Shown here: positions 1 through 10,097 of the stretch, one piece after another
How the letters are laid out: each line of letters starts with the position of its first letter
How positions within the stretch are numbered: the first letter of the stretch is position 1
Assembly (NCBI GenBank): GCA_024403855.1
Contig: JAKSRC010000002.1
Coordinates: forward strand, 62,001 to 126,000
DNA length: 64,000 nucleotides
Reading direction: 5' to 3'
DNA from: Saccharofermentans sp.
GTDB lineage: Bacteria > Bacillota > Clostridia > Saccharofermentanales > Saccharofermentanaceae
Notes under the pieces: model-generated
What the model was told of the DNA's origin: nothing
The model's input: the letters and a program-made list of their open reading frames with translations, nothing else
Databases searched by the model: none
Translations under genes and position numbers: made by a program

Positions 1-723
1 GCCGGTAATGCCGAACAGCAGATAGGTATTACCATTCTTACTCTCAACACCTTCGAGAATCGTATCGATGGCACTTTTCTGTTCAGGTCTCAATTCATAC
101 TCTTGGGTAAACTTTCCTTCAGGGACATCTCCAGCTACCGGAAAAACTGAAACTTCAGAATCAGAAGACTCTTTTGTGAGCACTATAAGCCCCTTATCCA
201 CTAAAGACTTCACTTGTGCGGTTGAACAGGAAAGAGCTGCCATTAGCTCTTTCCTGCTACACTTACCACGTTCCAAAAGATATTCAAGAATATTAATGTG
301 AGCTATAGATCTTAATGTCTCGCTCTCCAAAACTTCTATGACCTTATCTCTCAATGCTATATCGACAAATACTTCTGTCGGATCACTATGGTTAACAACA
401 CATGATGGAACCATCAGTTCAACTACATCACCTTTGGTGCAATTGAACCTGTCACTTATCTTATCGATCAAAGCAATCTGGTCACGATGCAAAACAGGAA
501 GCGAAGAAATGACAGAGGCAATATCTTTAATATTGCTCGTATCTTCAGAAACATCTTCCTTCAAATCTACAACTACTGCAGCCCTTTGCGAGTCTCCTTT
601 TCCAAAAGGCACGGAAACAAGAGAACCGAGCGAAATACCGGTTCTGAGTTCCTCAGGTATACGATATGTGTAGAGCCTGTCTGTCTGCCTTACAGAGCCT
701 CTAAGGATAACACTGCAATACAT
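1..723 (-). CDS. priA: Primosomal protein N' (PriA), N-terminal part, cut by window edge
   Basis: Reading the minus strand from an ATG at 723 gives 241 codons with no stop before the window edge. The end of the visible part reads YELRPEQKSAI followed by NTYLLFGITG, matching the start of the PriA helicase core (RPEQ box and the strand leading into Walker A). The first ~110 residues fit the PriA DNA-binding domain. PriA is the helicase that reloads the replisome at stalled forks. The start lies 7 nt after the polC stop, and a GAGG ribosome binding site overlaps that stop (728-731), so it is probably translated from the polC message. The ATPase motifs lie outside the window. Confidence 0.85.
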   Translation of the reverse strand, partial: MYCSVILRGSVRQTDRLYTYRIPEELRTGISLGSLVSVPFGKGDSQRAAVVVDLKEDVSEDTSNIKDIASVISSLPVLHRDQIALIDKISDRFNCTKGDVVELMVPSCVVNHSDPTEVFVDIALRDKVIEVLESETLRSIAHINILEYLLERGKCSRKELMAALSCSTAQVKSLVDKGLIVLTKESSDSEVSVFPVAGDVPEGKFTQEYELRPEQKSAIDTILEGVESKNGNTYLLFGITG

Positions 724-730
724 ATTAACC

Positions 731-3700
731 TCATAACAGATCAAAGAGATTTATCTGAGCACTTTCAGGAAGATCATTAAGAATTCCGCCGTAATCAAGA
801 AGTTTCTGTGTTACAGACTGGCCGACACCTGTTCGCTTCATAAAATCATCTCGATTTTTGAATGGTGCTTCGGCACGTGCCTTTTCAATTGCTTCACCGT
901 TTGCAGGAGAAACGCTGTTAATAGCACAGAAAGGCGGTCTTATGAGCTTATCACCTGCTTTGGTGAACTTTGTGCCCATTGAATCTTCGAGAGTAATAGG
1001 AGCAAAAGTAATACCTCTTGCATACATTTCCTCAATCAATTCATAGAAATAGTATTTCAATTTGGTGTTAGGATCGTTCTTAGCATGCATCTCATCAGCA
1101 AGTTCGATTCTTCTCTTCTTAACTTGTTCAGGTCCGGAACACATCTGCTCAGCGTCGAAAAGGCCTTCACCTCTATGAGTGAAGAATGAGCAATAGTACT
1201 CTTCCGGATAGTAAACCTTAAACCATGCTACTCTTAACGTTGAGATTGAATAAGCCGCAGCATGTGCCTTCGGGAACATGTATTTGATTTTCTGGCAGGA
1301 TTCGATGTACCAGTCAGGAACACCACATTTTTTCATAGCCTCAACATATTCAGGCCACTTCTTGACCTTACCTGCTGCTACCTTACCTTTACGTACGCCC
1401 TCCATGATATCAAATGCATCTTTGTTAGGAAGTCCCCAATAAATAAGGCTTGTCATGATAGAGTCACGGCATCCGATAACAGAGTTAAGATCGCATGTAC
1501 CACTTCTGATAAGATCCTGAGCATTTCCAGTCCAAACGTCAGTTCCGTGTGAAAGGCCCATGAGCTGAACAAGGTCATAGAATCTTGTAGGCATTGTTTC
1601 TTTAATCATGCCTCGCGCCATGTTTGTGCCAAGCTCAGAAAGTCCTAAAGTTGCCGAACCGGCATCTGTTGCATCGATTGGGAATCCTAAAGCATCAGTA
1701 CCCTGGAGAAGACTCATAACCTTCTCATCAGGAATCGGAATATCTGTGATATTAACACCTGTAATATCATTAAGCATTCTTAATACCGTAGGATCTGCGT
1801 GACCTAAGATATCAAGTTTTAAGATAGTGTCGTGCATAGCACGGAAGTCAAAGTGCGTGGTAATAATTCCACAGTCAGTTTTATTTGCCGGGAACTGGAT
1901 AGGTGTAAATTCATAAATATCCATTTCCTTAGCAATAACGACGATACCACCGGGATGCTGAGAAGTAGTTCTCTTAACGCCAATGATATCTCTCGACATA
2001 AATGCAAGATGTGCCTGAGTAAAAGGTTCTCCCTTCTCCTCACAAATCTTCCTGCATACACCAAATGCGTTCTTATCCTGATATGCGCCAATAGTACCAG
2101 CCTTAAATGTATGAGTACCGCCAAAGAGAACGCCAACATAAGCATGCGCTCTAGGCTGATATTCACCAGAGAAGTTAAGGTCGATATCAGGCTGCTTATC
2201 TCCATGGAATCCAAGGAACGTCTCGAAAGGAATATCCTGTCCATCAGGAATCAGTTTTTCTCCACAACAAGGACATAACTTGGTAGGCAAATCATAACCT
2301 GATCCGTACTTACCGCTATTATCAAACTCAGCATAATTACACTTCTTGCATCTATAGTGAGGTGGCAAAGGATTAACCTCTGAAATACCACACATCGTAG
2401 CAGCAAATGAAGAGCCGACAGAACCTCTTGAGCCTACAACATAACCATCGTTATTGGACTTCTTAACCAATCTATATGCGATGTAATACATAATCGCATA
2501 ACCGTTACCGATAATGGATTCAAGTTCTCTGTCGAGTCTAGCCTTTACTTCGGGATTAAGAACACCGTTGTGACGATACATTCTATTGGCCTTTGTATAA
2601 GCAATATCTCTGACATCGGCAGCAGCTCTTGCAATCTGCGGAGGATAAGATCCGTCCGGGAATGGCTTAATGCCATATTCAATCAAGTCAGCAATCTTAT
2701 TCGTATTGTCGACAACGACTTCCATCGCCTTCTCTGGAGAAAGATAATCGAAATCATTAAGCATTTCTTCAGTGGTTCTGAAATACAGATCACTCTGAAG
2801 TTCAGCATCTTTGAAGCCCATACTCATTAAGAGGTACTTTCTGTAAATACCATCTTCCTTATTGAGATAATGTGAGTCCGTTGTAGCACAGCACAACATA
2901 CCATGGTCATCAGCTGTCTCTACAAGGAGTTCGTTTATCGCACGAACATCATTCTCATCCAAAGCAACAGCTCCGGTATCGGACTTAGATACATCCTGTC
3001 TAGTGAGGAACATATTGTTACAAAGAGGCTGAATCTCAACATAATCGTAGAGATTCAGAATCTTCTGAAATTCCTCAGATTCTTTTAGGAATTGCCTTGT
3101 AGCAGCTTTGTCCTTATTGAGATTCTTATAACTAGAGATAACGAATCGGAATATTTCACCACGTTCACACGCACCACCAACAATAAGACCGGATTTGAAA
3201 TACTTAAGAAGGCTCTTAGGTGTTCTAGGTCTTCGTGAATAGTAATGAATATGAGACTCTGACACAATTCTGTACAGGTTATAGAGGCCCATATTTGAAC
3301 GTGCAAGATAAATAATGTGGTAAGTAGGTGCTTTAGTTGACTTAATAACTTCAGGCGTATTATGACCTGCTGTATAGTTAATTGAAAGCGGATCCACAGT
3401 ACCTGCATCCATAAGGCATGCAGCAAGCAAGGACGCTGACTTATAGCAAGCATCCAGCATACTGATGTCACCTTCGCCTGTCGAACAAGTAAATGAAGTA
3501 CCAAGAGCATTCAATGCTTCATCAACTGTCTTATACTGACCCTTGAAATAAGTCTCAAGCAAATCTTCATCAGATGTAGCAGGCATAAGAAACTTATGTC
3601 TGTAATAAATATGGTCTTCAATATTAATGCCATATCCGGCACGTCTCAAAAATGAGAGTGTCGTAAAGATATCTGGGCCGGTAACATATGAATCACCAAT

Positions 3701-5617
3701 AAATTCGAGAAGTTCGCCCATTGCAAAATATGAATCACAGGGTTCACCTTTGCCTTCATAAATGTGATCTTCAAACGCTGCGTAGAAATCAGCTACATGC
3801 TCGAAAACAATTTCTTCCGGAATAACTTCATCAGACCCATCAGAATAATCACCATTAATATCAAGATCGACATTAAAGGATTTTCCGAGAGGCTCATGAG
3901 GCTCCAAAGGTTTGAGAGCGATATTCTCATCTCTCAACTTCTCTGGAATCTCAGATTCGTCCCAAAGAGACTTATCGATATCGTGAGATGCAAATTCCAT
4001 AGCATCCTGATCAGATTCGCCCTCTTCTTCAGGCTTAACCGGTTTATATCCCTTTAATCTGAATTTGGAAGCAGTTACGGAAGTAAATGTATCCTTCAAA
4101 GCATCATCGCCATTACGATTAATAACGATAGATACAAAAGAACCTACAGCTTTAGCTTTGGTGATAAAGTTCAAAGAAGCATCATCATCAACATCAGAAG
4201 GCTTTACCTTATCGTTTTCGACATCGTAAGGCAGATTATAGAAAACAGTCGGACCATCATCTACAAGATATCCTTCACAACCCAAGATGCATTTAAATGG
4301 TTCTTCACCAACCTTAACATCTTTAGCAGCTTCAAATACATGTGGGAACGCCTGAACAACGCCGTGATCTGTAACAGCACAAGCACTGTGTCCAAGAGCA
4401 GATGCAAGCTTAACAAGATCTTTAGGATCAGTAGTAGCATCACTCTCACTCATCTTGGTATGCACGTGAAGTTCTACTCTCTTACGAGGAGCATTATCCA
4501 CTCTCTTAGGCGGTTTCTCTGCTTTAAAAAATCCAGATACTTTCAGGCATTTATCTCCTGAATAAGTATCATTCTCTACGCTACCCTGAATTCCAATAAA
4601 GCCACCTTTACCATATTCTTTCTGGAAACCATCTGCCTCTTCAGGCTTAAGGAATGCGATACAGGAAATACCGTCAGTATCGTCAAGGCAAATAAACTTA
4701 ACAATGACACTCTTACCGGTCTTGGTAAGTTTAAATGAGTCATCATTAAAAGAAATATTGCCTGCAATATTCACATCAAAACAACCAACAGTCAGATTTG
4801 CAATCTTCATAAAGGTTGCCTGCTTCTTTACTCTGCCATAGAGCTGATTCTCTGCATTCTGCTGAGCCTTATACAAGGACTTCTTATCTTCCTGTTTTGC
4901 TTCCTTACGCACCTGTTCAGCTTTAAATGCCCAGGAATTCTTGGATGCCTTTTCATCAGATGCAGTCTGAACTTCAGGTTTACTCTTTTTAGCTGCATTC
5001 TTGGAAGAAGCGGCTTCAATCTCCTCATTTGTAGGAAAAGCCAACCTACCATCTTCAATAGCACGTAAAATGTCATCTTCAGGTGCTAAATCACTTCCTG
5101 CAAGTTCTTTGTCTTTTGTAACGATCTCATAATTAAAAGGCACCTGATCGGCAAGACAGGTATCAACAGACATCTTGACCACATTCTTCAGGTCCTGACT
5201 GTCAGCTCCAGTCAACATGGAAGACCATCCTGTAGGGATATCAATGCTGATAGTGCCGAAATCCTCATCATAGCCAAGACTTAAGAAATCAACCATATTG
5301 CTTACACCGCCTGAACTGTCACGAGCGATGTAATGCTTGATCAGTCCTTCAAGCTTGCCATAAACACTATAGAAATTTTCTTCGTTAACTCCCTTAAAGG
5401 CAAAGTTTACCTTTGTACCGAAATCACGCTCTAATTCCTTAACAAAAGCAACAATACTTCTGCCATTATCAAGCGTCTCAACACCTTCGAGAATAAGATT
5501 AATAGATGCCTTAGCCTTGTAAATATCAACCTTAACTACGCTAAGGTCGACCAAATCTTTATAATTGTCATTTTCTACATTGAATAACTCAAGTAGTTTT
5601 ACACTTTTCTTCTCCAA
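731..5617 (-). CDS. polC: DNA polymerase III alpha subunit, PolC type, with degenerate exonuclease insert
   Basis: The 1628-aa replicative polymerase of Gram-positive type (usual length about 1430-1460). Order: N-terminal domain (1-190), a charged linker (190-265), an OB fold (~268-365), a PHP domain split by an insert (HVHTKMSESDA at 383-393, AVTDHG, later ATTDSHYL near 911), the insert itself (~485-735), a zinc ribbon (C1090, C1093, C1115, C1118) and the polymerase site (PDIDLNF at 1143-1149, SQHPGG, KLDILGH). The insert sits where PolC normally carries its DEDDh proofreading exonuclease. Its fold-like pattern remains, but the catalytic motifs do not: the ExoI region reads FVSIVINRNG, ExoII reads VTGPDIFTT, and ExoIII keeps only LDA. 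The start codon is TTG at 5617, because a TGA in the same frame lies just upstream. It overlaps ispG by 29 nt, suggesting coupled translation. Confidence 0.95.
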   Translation of the reverse strand: MEKKSVKLLELFNVENDNYKDLVDLSVVKVDIYKAKASINLILEGVETLDNGRSIVAFVKELERDFGTKVNFAFKGVNEENFYSVYGKLEGLIKHYIARDSSGGVSNMVDFLSLGYDEDFGTISIDIPTGWSSMLTGADSQDLKNVVKMSVDTCLADQVPFNYEIVTKDKELAGSDLAPEDDILRAIEDGRLAFPTNEEIEAASSKNAAKKSKPEVQTASDEKASKNSWAFKAEQVRKEAKQEDKKSLYKAQQNAENQLYGRVKKQATFMKIANLTVGCFDVNIAGNISFNDDSFKLTKTGKSVIVKFICLDDTDGISCIAFLKPEEADGFQKEYGKGGFIGIQGSVENDTYSGDKCLKVSGFFKAEKPPKRVDNAPRKRVELHVHTKMSESDATTDPKDLVKLASALGHSACAVTDHGVVQAFPHVFEAAKDVKVGEEPFKCILGCEGYLVDDGPTVFYNLPYDVENDKVKPSDVDDDASLNFITKAKAVGSFVSIVINRNGDDALKDTFTSVTASKFRLKGYKPVKPEEEGESDQDAMEFASHDIDKSLWDESEIPEKLRDENIALKPLEPHEPLGKSFNVDLDINGDYSDGSDEVIPEEIVFEHVADFYAAFEDHIYEGKGEPCDSYFAMGELLEFIGDSYVTGPDIFTTLSFLRRAGYGINIEDHIYYRHKFLMPATSDEDLLETYFKGQYKTVDEALNALGTSFTCSTGEGDISMLDACYKSASLLAACLMDAGTVDPLSINYTAGHNTPEVIKSTKAPTYHIIYLARSNMGLYNLYRIVSESHIHYYSRRPRTPKSLLKYFKSGLIVGGACERGEIFRFVISSYKNLNKDKAATRQFLKESEEFQKILNLYDYVEIQPLCNNMFLTRQDVSKSDTGAVALDENDVRAINELLVETADDHGMLCCATTDSHYLNKEDGIYRKYLLMSMGFKDAELQSDLYFRTTEEMLNDFDYLSPEKAMEVVVDNTNKIADLIEYGIKPFPDGSYPPQIARAAADVRDIAYTKANRMYRHNGVLNPEVKARLDRELESIIGNGYAIMYYIAYRLVKKSNNDGYVVGSRGSVGSSFAATMCGISEVNPLPPHYRCKKCNYAEFDNSGKYGSGYDLPTKLCPCCGEKLIPDGQDIPFETFLGFHGDKQPDIDLNFSGEYQPRAHAYVGVLFGGTHTFKAGTIGAYQDKNAFGVCRKICEEKGEPFTQAHLAFMSRDIIGVKRTTSQHPGGIVVIAKEMDIYEFTPIQFPANKTDCGIITTHFDFRAMHDTILKLDILGHADPTVLRMLNDITGVNITDIPIPDEKVMSLLQGTDALGFPIDATDAGSATLGLSELGTNMARGMIKETMPTRFYDLVQLMGLSHGTDVWTGNAQDLIRSGTCDLNSVIGCRDSIMTSLIYWGLPNKDAFDIMEGVRKGKVAAGKVKKWPEYVEAMKKCGVPDWYIESCQKIKYMFPKAHAAAYSISTLRVAWFKVYYPEEYYCSFFTHRGEGLFDAEQMCSGPEQVKKRRIELADEMHAKNDPNTKLKYYFYELIEEMYARGITFAPITLEDSMGTKFTKAGDKLIRPPFCAINSVSPANGEAIEKARAEAPFKNRDDFMKRTGVGQSVTQKLLDYGGILNDLPESAQINLFDLL

Positions 5618-6650
5618 CTCTGATCACTTCCCTTACAAATTCATCAATCGCCGTGGACGAAGATACTTTCCTTACCGGTAAGCCCTTCTCAAACAAAACA
5701 AATTCATCGATGCCACCGGCCAAACCAATATCACATTCGCGAGCTTCGCCGGGTCCATTGACTACACAACCCATAACAGCAACTTTCAGGTTATAGGGAA
5801 GTTTTGAAATCTTCTCTTCAATCTGTCCAGCAAGTTCAATTAGAGGAACCTGGGTTCTTCCACAAGTAGGACACGAAATAAAAGTAATTCCTCCATCTCT
5901 TAAATCAAGAGCTTTAAGAATCTGCTTAGCAGTAATAACTTCATCAACAGGATTTCCGGTAAGGGAAACTCTTATGGTATCGCCTATTCCTTCAGCAAGA
6001 AGCGCACCAATACCGACTGCAGACTTTATCGCACCTTCACGAACGGTACCAGCCTCGGTAACACCAACGTGAAGCGGATAATCACAGGCTTTAGATAAAA
6101 TCCTGTAAGTGTCGATAGTTAACTTCGGTGAAGAAGATTTTATAGAAATAACGATATCATCAAAGTCCTGATCTTCAAGGAGTCTTACAGCGCCTAAAGC
6201 ACTTTCTGTCATTGCATCAGCATTGACTTCACCGTATTTCGCAAGAATCTCTCTTGAAATTGAACCGGAATTGACACCGACTCTGATCGGGATATGGCGT
6301 TCTTTGCACTTATCCGCGACTAGCTTCAACTTATCGGGTCCACCGATATTTCCGGGATTGATTCTAATCTTGGAAGCGCCATAATCTGCTGCAGCTAAAG
6401 CAAGTCTGTAATCAAAATGGATGTCAGCAACGACAGGAATCGGAGATTTTGACGTAATCTCCTTAAGACTCTCTGCGGCTTCCATATCCGGAATTGCGAC
6501 ACGCGTGATATCGCATCCGTTATCGGCAAGCTCGTTAATCTGAGCAAGAGTTGCCTTAGCATCCCTTGTGTCCGTATTATTCATCGACTGGATCTTAACA
6601 GAAGATCCTCCGCCAACTTCAACATTACCGATTAAGACTTTCTTTGTCAT
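5589..6650 (-). CDS. ispG: 4-hydroxy-3-methylbut-2-enyl diphosphate synthase
   Basis: The enzyme reduces methylerythritol cyclodiphosphate to HMBPP, the penultimate MEP-pathway step. The N-terminal TIM-barrel half has typical stretches (VKIQSMNNTDT, PVVADIHFD, RINPGNIG). The C-terminal half carries the [4Fe-4S] cysteines in SCPTCGRTQ and in MGCVVNGPGEA. An upstream ATG at 6671 overlaps the rseP stop, but the ATG at 6650 is preferred: it follows a strong GGGAGAGG ribosome binding site at suitable spacing and gives a normal 353-aa protein (MTKKVLIG). The gene lies between rseP and polC in a compact operon. ispH, which uses its product, is 12 kb away, fused to ribosomal protein S1. Confidence 0.95.
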   Translation of the reverse strand: MTKKVLIGNVEVGGGSSVKIQSMNNTDTRDAKATLAQINELADNGCDITRVAIPDMEAAESLKEITSKSPIPVVADIHFDYRLALAAADYGASKIRINPGNIGGPDKLKLVADKCKERHIPIRVGVNSGSISREILAKYGEVNADAMTESALGAVRLLEDQDFDDIVISIKSSSPKLTIDTYRILSKACDYPLHVGVTEAGTVREGAIKSAVGIGALLAEGIGDTIRVSLTGNPVDEVITAKQILKALDLRDGGITFISCPTCGRTQVPLIELAGQIEEKISKLPYNLKVAVMGCVVNGPGEARECDIGLAGGIDEFVLFEKGLPVRKVSSSTAIDEFVREVIRVGEEKCKTT

Positions 6651-6670
6651 ATAGCCTCTCCCAAAACTCA

Positions 6671-8017
6671 TCAGTACCCGAAGATAATCCTCAGAATATC
6701 AGAAACAAATGCCAATATTAGTAGCAGCACTATTATCACAAAACCTACAACGGTAAGTCTTGCTTCAGCCTTTTCCGACAACTTACGGCCGATTACCATC
6801 TCAACAACGATAAAGATAATCTGAATACCGTCAAGGCCGGGAATCGGAAGGAGATTCGAAAACGCCAGAGCTATCGAAATAACAGCACTGAGCATTACAA
6901 GAATATAAAGCTTATCCGCAATCGTATCCTCTTCGTCCGCAACCACATCATTGACCATGGTCGTTATTCCTATTGGACCTGATACCAAATTATAAGCTTT
7001 AACTTTTCCAGCGATAATATCTTTTATGCCTCTAATGGTGATATTGAAGAGTGAAGCCGGCATTTTGGCCGCATAACCGAACGCAGAGAAAAATGTATCT
7101 GCGGAATTAACACTGTATCCAATTGGATAGATTCCCAAAGGATTAACAGTCTCAACATACTTAGGAATCAGTTCTGCTTCAGTCTCTTTTCCATCCCTGT
7201 TATATTTAACAGTCAACACCTCATCAGTAGTGTTATACAAGAAATCTTCAAAGTCTTCGTCATCAACGGCTTTTCCATTAATACTGAGAATGTCGTCGCC
7301 GGGTTTCAAAACAGGATTACCTTCGTTCTGGGCTTCATCAACGGAAAAAACTTTCCAACCTTCATAGCTATTATCGTAATTCTTGTTTTCGACAGTAATA
7401 AGAAGCATTGGTCTTTTTCTGATAATCGGCGTAAGTGTAACGTCGAAGTTCTTACCCGTTTCACCAGACTTGATAGTAAGATTCATATCCTTAGTCGGAT
7501 CTGCAGAATCAATCTCGAAAATCATGTCATAGGAAGAAAACACTCTTACTCCGTTAACTGATGTAATAGTATCTCCATCACTTATCTGAGACGCATATGC
7601 GCCAAGCTGAGTATTCTCGGCAGGTTTAAAAATCCTCGTACTGGTAAAACCGGTTGTGCAAAACATAATCAAGAATATCAATGTACCTAAAACAAGGTTC
7701 ATAAAAGGACCTGCCAAGGAAACAAGAAGTCTCTTAAATCTGGGTTGGTTAACAAGAAGATCAGGATCTTTACTGTCTACGGCATAACCATTTTCATCTA
7801 TCTCTGAAAATCTTACATAAGCGCCAAGCGGAATTGCGCGTACAGAGAAATCAACGCCATTTCGCTTCCACTTCAAAAGCTTTGGTCCAACAAACAATGA
7901 GACTTCAAAAACTTTGATTTTGAGTAGTCTTGCGACCCAAAAATGTCCAAGCTCATGCAGAGTTGCAAGAACTCCAAGCATAATGAGCACAACTATAATA
8001 CTTGTAACTATCTGCAT
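6671..8017 (-). CDS. rseP: RseP/RasP-type intramembrane zinc metalloprotease (M50)
   Basis: The 448-aa site-2 protease cleaves transmembrane segments, typically of anti-sigma factors or signal-peptide remnants. The zinc site HELGH is at residues 21-25 inside the first membrane helix, and the second conserved motif, PGLDG, is in a C-terminal helix near residue 390. Between them are two PDZ-like segments (DGDTITSVNGVRV and PGDDILSINGKAV). This position, between dxr and ispG, is the usual one for rseP in Bacillota. Its ATG overlaps the dxr stop by one base (TAATG). A second, smaller M50 protease is at 23378-24115. Confidence 0.93.
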   Translation of the reverse strand: MQIVTSIIVVLIMLGVLATLHELGHFWVARLLKIKVFEVSLFVGPKLLKWKRNGVDFSVRAIPLGAYVRFSEIDENGYAVDSKDPDLLVNQPRFKRLLVSLAGPFMNLVLGTLIFLIMFCTTGFTSTRIFKPAENTQLGAYASQISDGDTITSVNGVRVFSSYDMIFEIDSADPTKDMNLTIKSGETGKNFDVTLTPIIRKRPMLLITVENKNYDNSYEGWKVFSVDEAQNEGNPVLKPGDDILSINGKAVDDEDFEDFLYNTTDEVLTVKYNRDGKETEAELIPKYVETVNPLGIYPIGYSVNSADTFFSAFGYAAKMPASLFNITIRGIKDIIAGKVKAYNLVSGPIGITTMVNDVVADEEDTIADKLYILVMLSAVISIALAFSNLLPIPGLDGIQIIFIVVEMVIGRKLSEKAEARLTVVGFVIIVLLLILAFVSDILRIIFGY

Positions 8018-9198
8018 TACTTTATCTTTCCACCAATAATCTCATCGGCATATATTCTGGCATCTCTATCAGCCTGCTCAATTGTTTCGATACTGAGGGT
8101 TGCATTCTTAATCTGAGGATCCATTTTTTCGACTGTATCAAATACTGTTCTCTCAATATCAAGGAACTTTATATTTCCCTTCAGGTAACTTCTGACAGCA
8201 GCTTCATTTGCAGCATTCATAACTACAGGATATAAACCACCCTTATCACCTGTCTCATAAGCAAGTCTTACAAGCCTGAAAACTTCAGTATCACAAGGCT
8301 CGAAAGTAAGATTATTCATGCCCTCTGCAAAAGGATCGAATTCAGTAACTATAGATGGACCTCTTTCAGGATAGTAAAGAGCGACTTCAATAGGCAATAC
8401 CATAGAAGGCTTTCCCATCTGAGCAAGAACGGAACCATCCTTAAGTCTGATCATTGAATGAATAATGCTTTGCGGATGAACAACTACATCAATCTTCTTG
8501 CAACTGATTCCATAAAGGTGATGAGCTTCAATAATCTCAAGGCCCTTATTCATCATGGTTGCAGAATCAATCGTAATCTTACCGCCCATGTTCCATGTCG
8601 GATGATGAAGAGCAGCATCCAAAGTAACATTTTCAAGGTCTTCCTTTTTCATTCCTCTGAAAGGTCCGCCAGATGCAGTAATCAGAATTCTGTCTAAATC
8701 AGCTCTCTTCTCACCTTTTAAGCACTGCCAGATTGCAGAATGCTCACTATCAATAGGAAGCATCTGAACGCCTTTTTCTTTAATCAAAGGCATAATGATG
8801 TCGCCACCTGCAACAAGTGTCTCCTTATTTGCAAGAGCGATATCTTTTCCATTTAAGATGCCGTGATATACAGGTTCAAGTCCTGAAAAACCAACTATAG
8901 CGCCGACGACGGTATCACAAGAATCCATCGTTGCGATAGAAATATTTCCCTCTTTGCCTGTCAGAACTTCAGTATTGAATGCAGAAGACTTGATTCTTTT
9001 CGAGAGTTCTAAAGCTTTTTCTTCGTTTACGACACTAACTACCTTAGGTCTAAATTCTGCCACCTGTTCAAATAAAGTATCAATGTCGCTTTCGCATGAA
9101 AGAGCTTCTACAGTGAAATCTGAAGGTGCCTTTCTTGCAACTTCAAGCGTCTGCTTACCGATTGAACCCGTTGAGCCGAGTATTGATAATTTACGCAT
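8017..9198 (-). CDS. dxr: 1-deoxy-D-xylulose 5-phosphate reductoisomerase
   Basis: First committed step of the MEP isoprenoid pathway (DXP to MEP, NADPH-dependent). The NADPH-binding motif GSTGSIG follows the start directly, and catalytic-domain signatures are clear: LPIDSEHSAIWQ, ASGGPFRG, HPTWNMGGKITIDSATMMNK. An upstream in-frame start at 9249 would overlap cdsA and add 17 residues with no family counterpart. The ATG at 9198 has an AGTAGGA ribosome binding site and gives 393 aa, normal for the family. It sits between cdsA and rseP, the common Gram-positive order. Confidence 0.95.
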   Translation of the reverse strand: MRKLSILGSTGSIGKQTLEVARKAPSDFTVEALSCESDIDTLFEQVAEFRPKVVSVVNEEKALELSKRIKSSAFNTEVLTGKEGNISIATMDSCDTVVGAIVGFSGLEPVYHGILNGKDIALANKETLVAGGDIIMPLIKEKGVQMLPIDSEHSAIWQCLKGEKRADLDRILITASGGPFRGMKKEDLENVTLDAALHHPTWNMGGKITIDSATMMNKGLEIIEAHHLYGISCKKIDVVVHPQSIIHSMIRLKDGSVLAQMGKPSMVLPIEVALYYPERGPSIVTEFDPFAEGMNNLTFEPCDTEVFRLVRLAYETGDKGGLYPVVMNAANEAAVRSYLKGNIKFLDIERTVFDTVEKMDPQIKNATLSIETIEQADRDARIYADEIIGGKIK

Positions 9199-9229
9199 AT
9201 TAATTCCTACTACCCTTAATCTTAAATAT

Positions 9230-10096
9230 TTAGAATATGTTGTTGGCAATTATAGCAAGAAGAAGTGCGACAGGAAGCGTGAAGAAAGCGCTGTCAAATC
9301 TGTCGAGCATGCCACCATGGCCAGGGAAAATATTGCCAAAATCCTTAATTCCTGTTCTTCTCTTGATAACGGAACAGAACCAGTCACCAAGCTGCGACAT
9401 TACTGAAATAAGCAATCCTACGATGAAAGTTGTAATACCATATAAAAGCATTGAAATCTCAAGCTTATCAACTCTATAAATTACGAGGCAGCAATATACA
9501 GTTACGCAAATAGCACAGAAAAGAGATCCACCAATACAGCCTTCCCATGTCTTCTTAGGAGATATATGCGGAACAATCTTATGCTTACCGAAAGCTACTC
9601 CGGTGAAATAAGCAAATGTATCTGTTGCCCACGGAGCGAAAAGTCCGATTATCACATAAAACCAGCCGTTCGGAACAAAGAGCAATGAACAAATCAGACA
9701 GAACAACGGAAATGAAACATAGAAAACTGTACATCCGGTGAACAAACCATCGAAGAAAGCCTTCTCATCATTAGGTTTTACCAGCGGCAGATTAATACCA
9801 CAAGCAACGCAATACATGCACACAACAATGAGATATAAAGACATTATGCCTTCTATGCTGAGACCGAACACAAGGCCGATAACAACAATCAGTGCAGCAA
9901 GAGCCATACCAATAACAAGAAGACGTTTAGAAGGATTGTATCCTCCATGCTTAATTGCTTTAAACATCTCGATGCAAGCAAATACACCGATTATCACAGC
10001 CATTATTACTCCCGTTACAGGGAAAAAGTAAGCAGGCAAAATGAATGCCAGCACAAGAACAGTAAATATAATGCCTGTAATTACTCTTTGTCTCAA
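9230..10096 (-). CDS. cdsA: Phosphatidate cytidylyltransferase
   Basis: Membrane enzyme making CDP-diacylglycerol from phosphatidic acid and CTP for phospholipid synthesis. It has about eight hydrophobic segments and the CdsA C-terminal signature: KRRTGIKDFGN followed by FPGHGGMLDRFDS. The start is uncertain. The frame is open back to a TTG at 10153, which overlaps uppS by 56 nt. A TTG at 10096 begins 2 nt after the uppS stop and gives LRQRVITGI as the N-terminus, which aligns with the family (288 aa), but neither has a good ribosome binding site. The 3' end and product are secure. Confidence 0.9.
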   Translation of the reverse strand: MRQRVITGIIFTVLVLAFILPAYFFPVTGVIMAVIIGVFACIEMFKAIKHGGYNPSKRLLVIGMALAALIVVIGLVFGLSIEGIMSLYLIVVCMYCVACGINLPLVKPNDEKAFFDGLFTGCTVFYVSFPLFCLICSLLFVPNGWFYVIIGLFAPWATDTFAYFTGVAFGKHKIVPHISPKKTWEGCIGGSLFCAICVTVYCCLVIYRVDKLEISMLLYGITTFIVGLLISVMSQLGDWFCSVIKRRTGIKDFGNIFPGHGGMLDRFDSAFFTLPVALLLAIIANNIF

Positions 10097-10097
10097 A

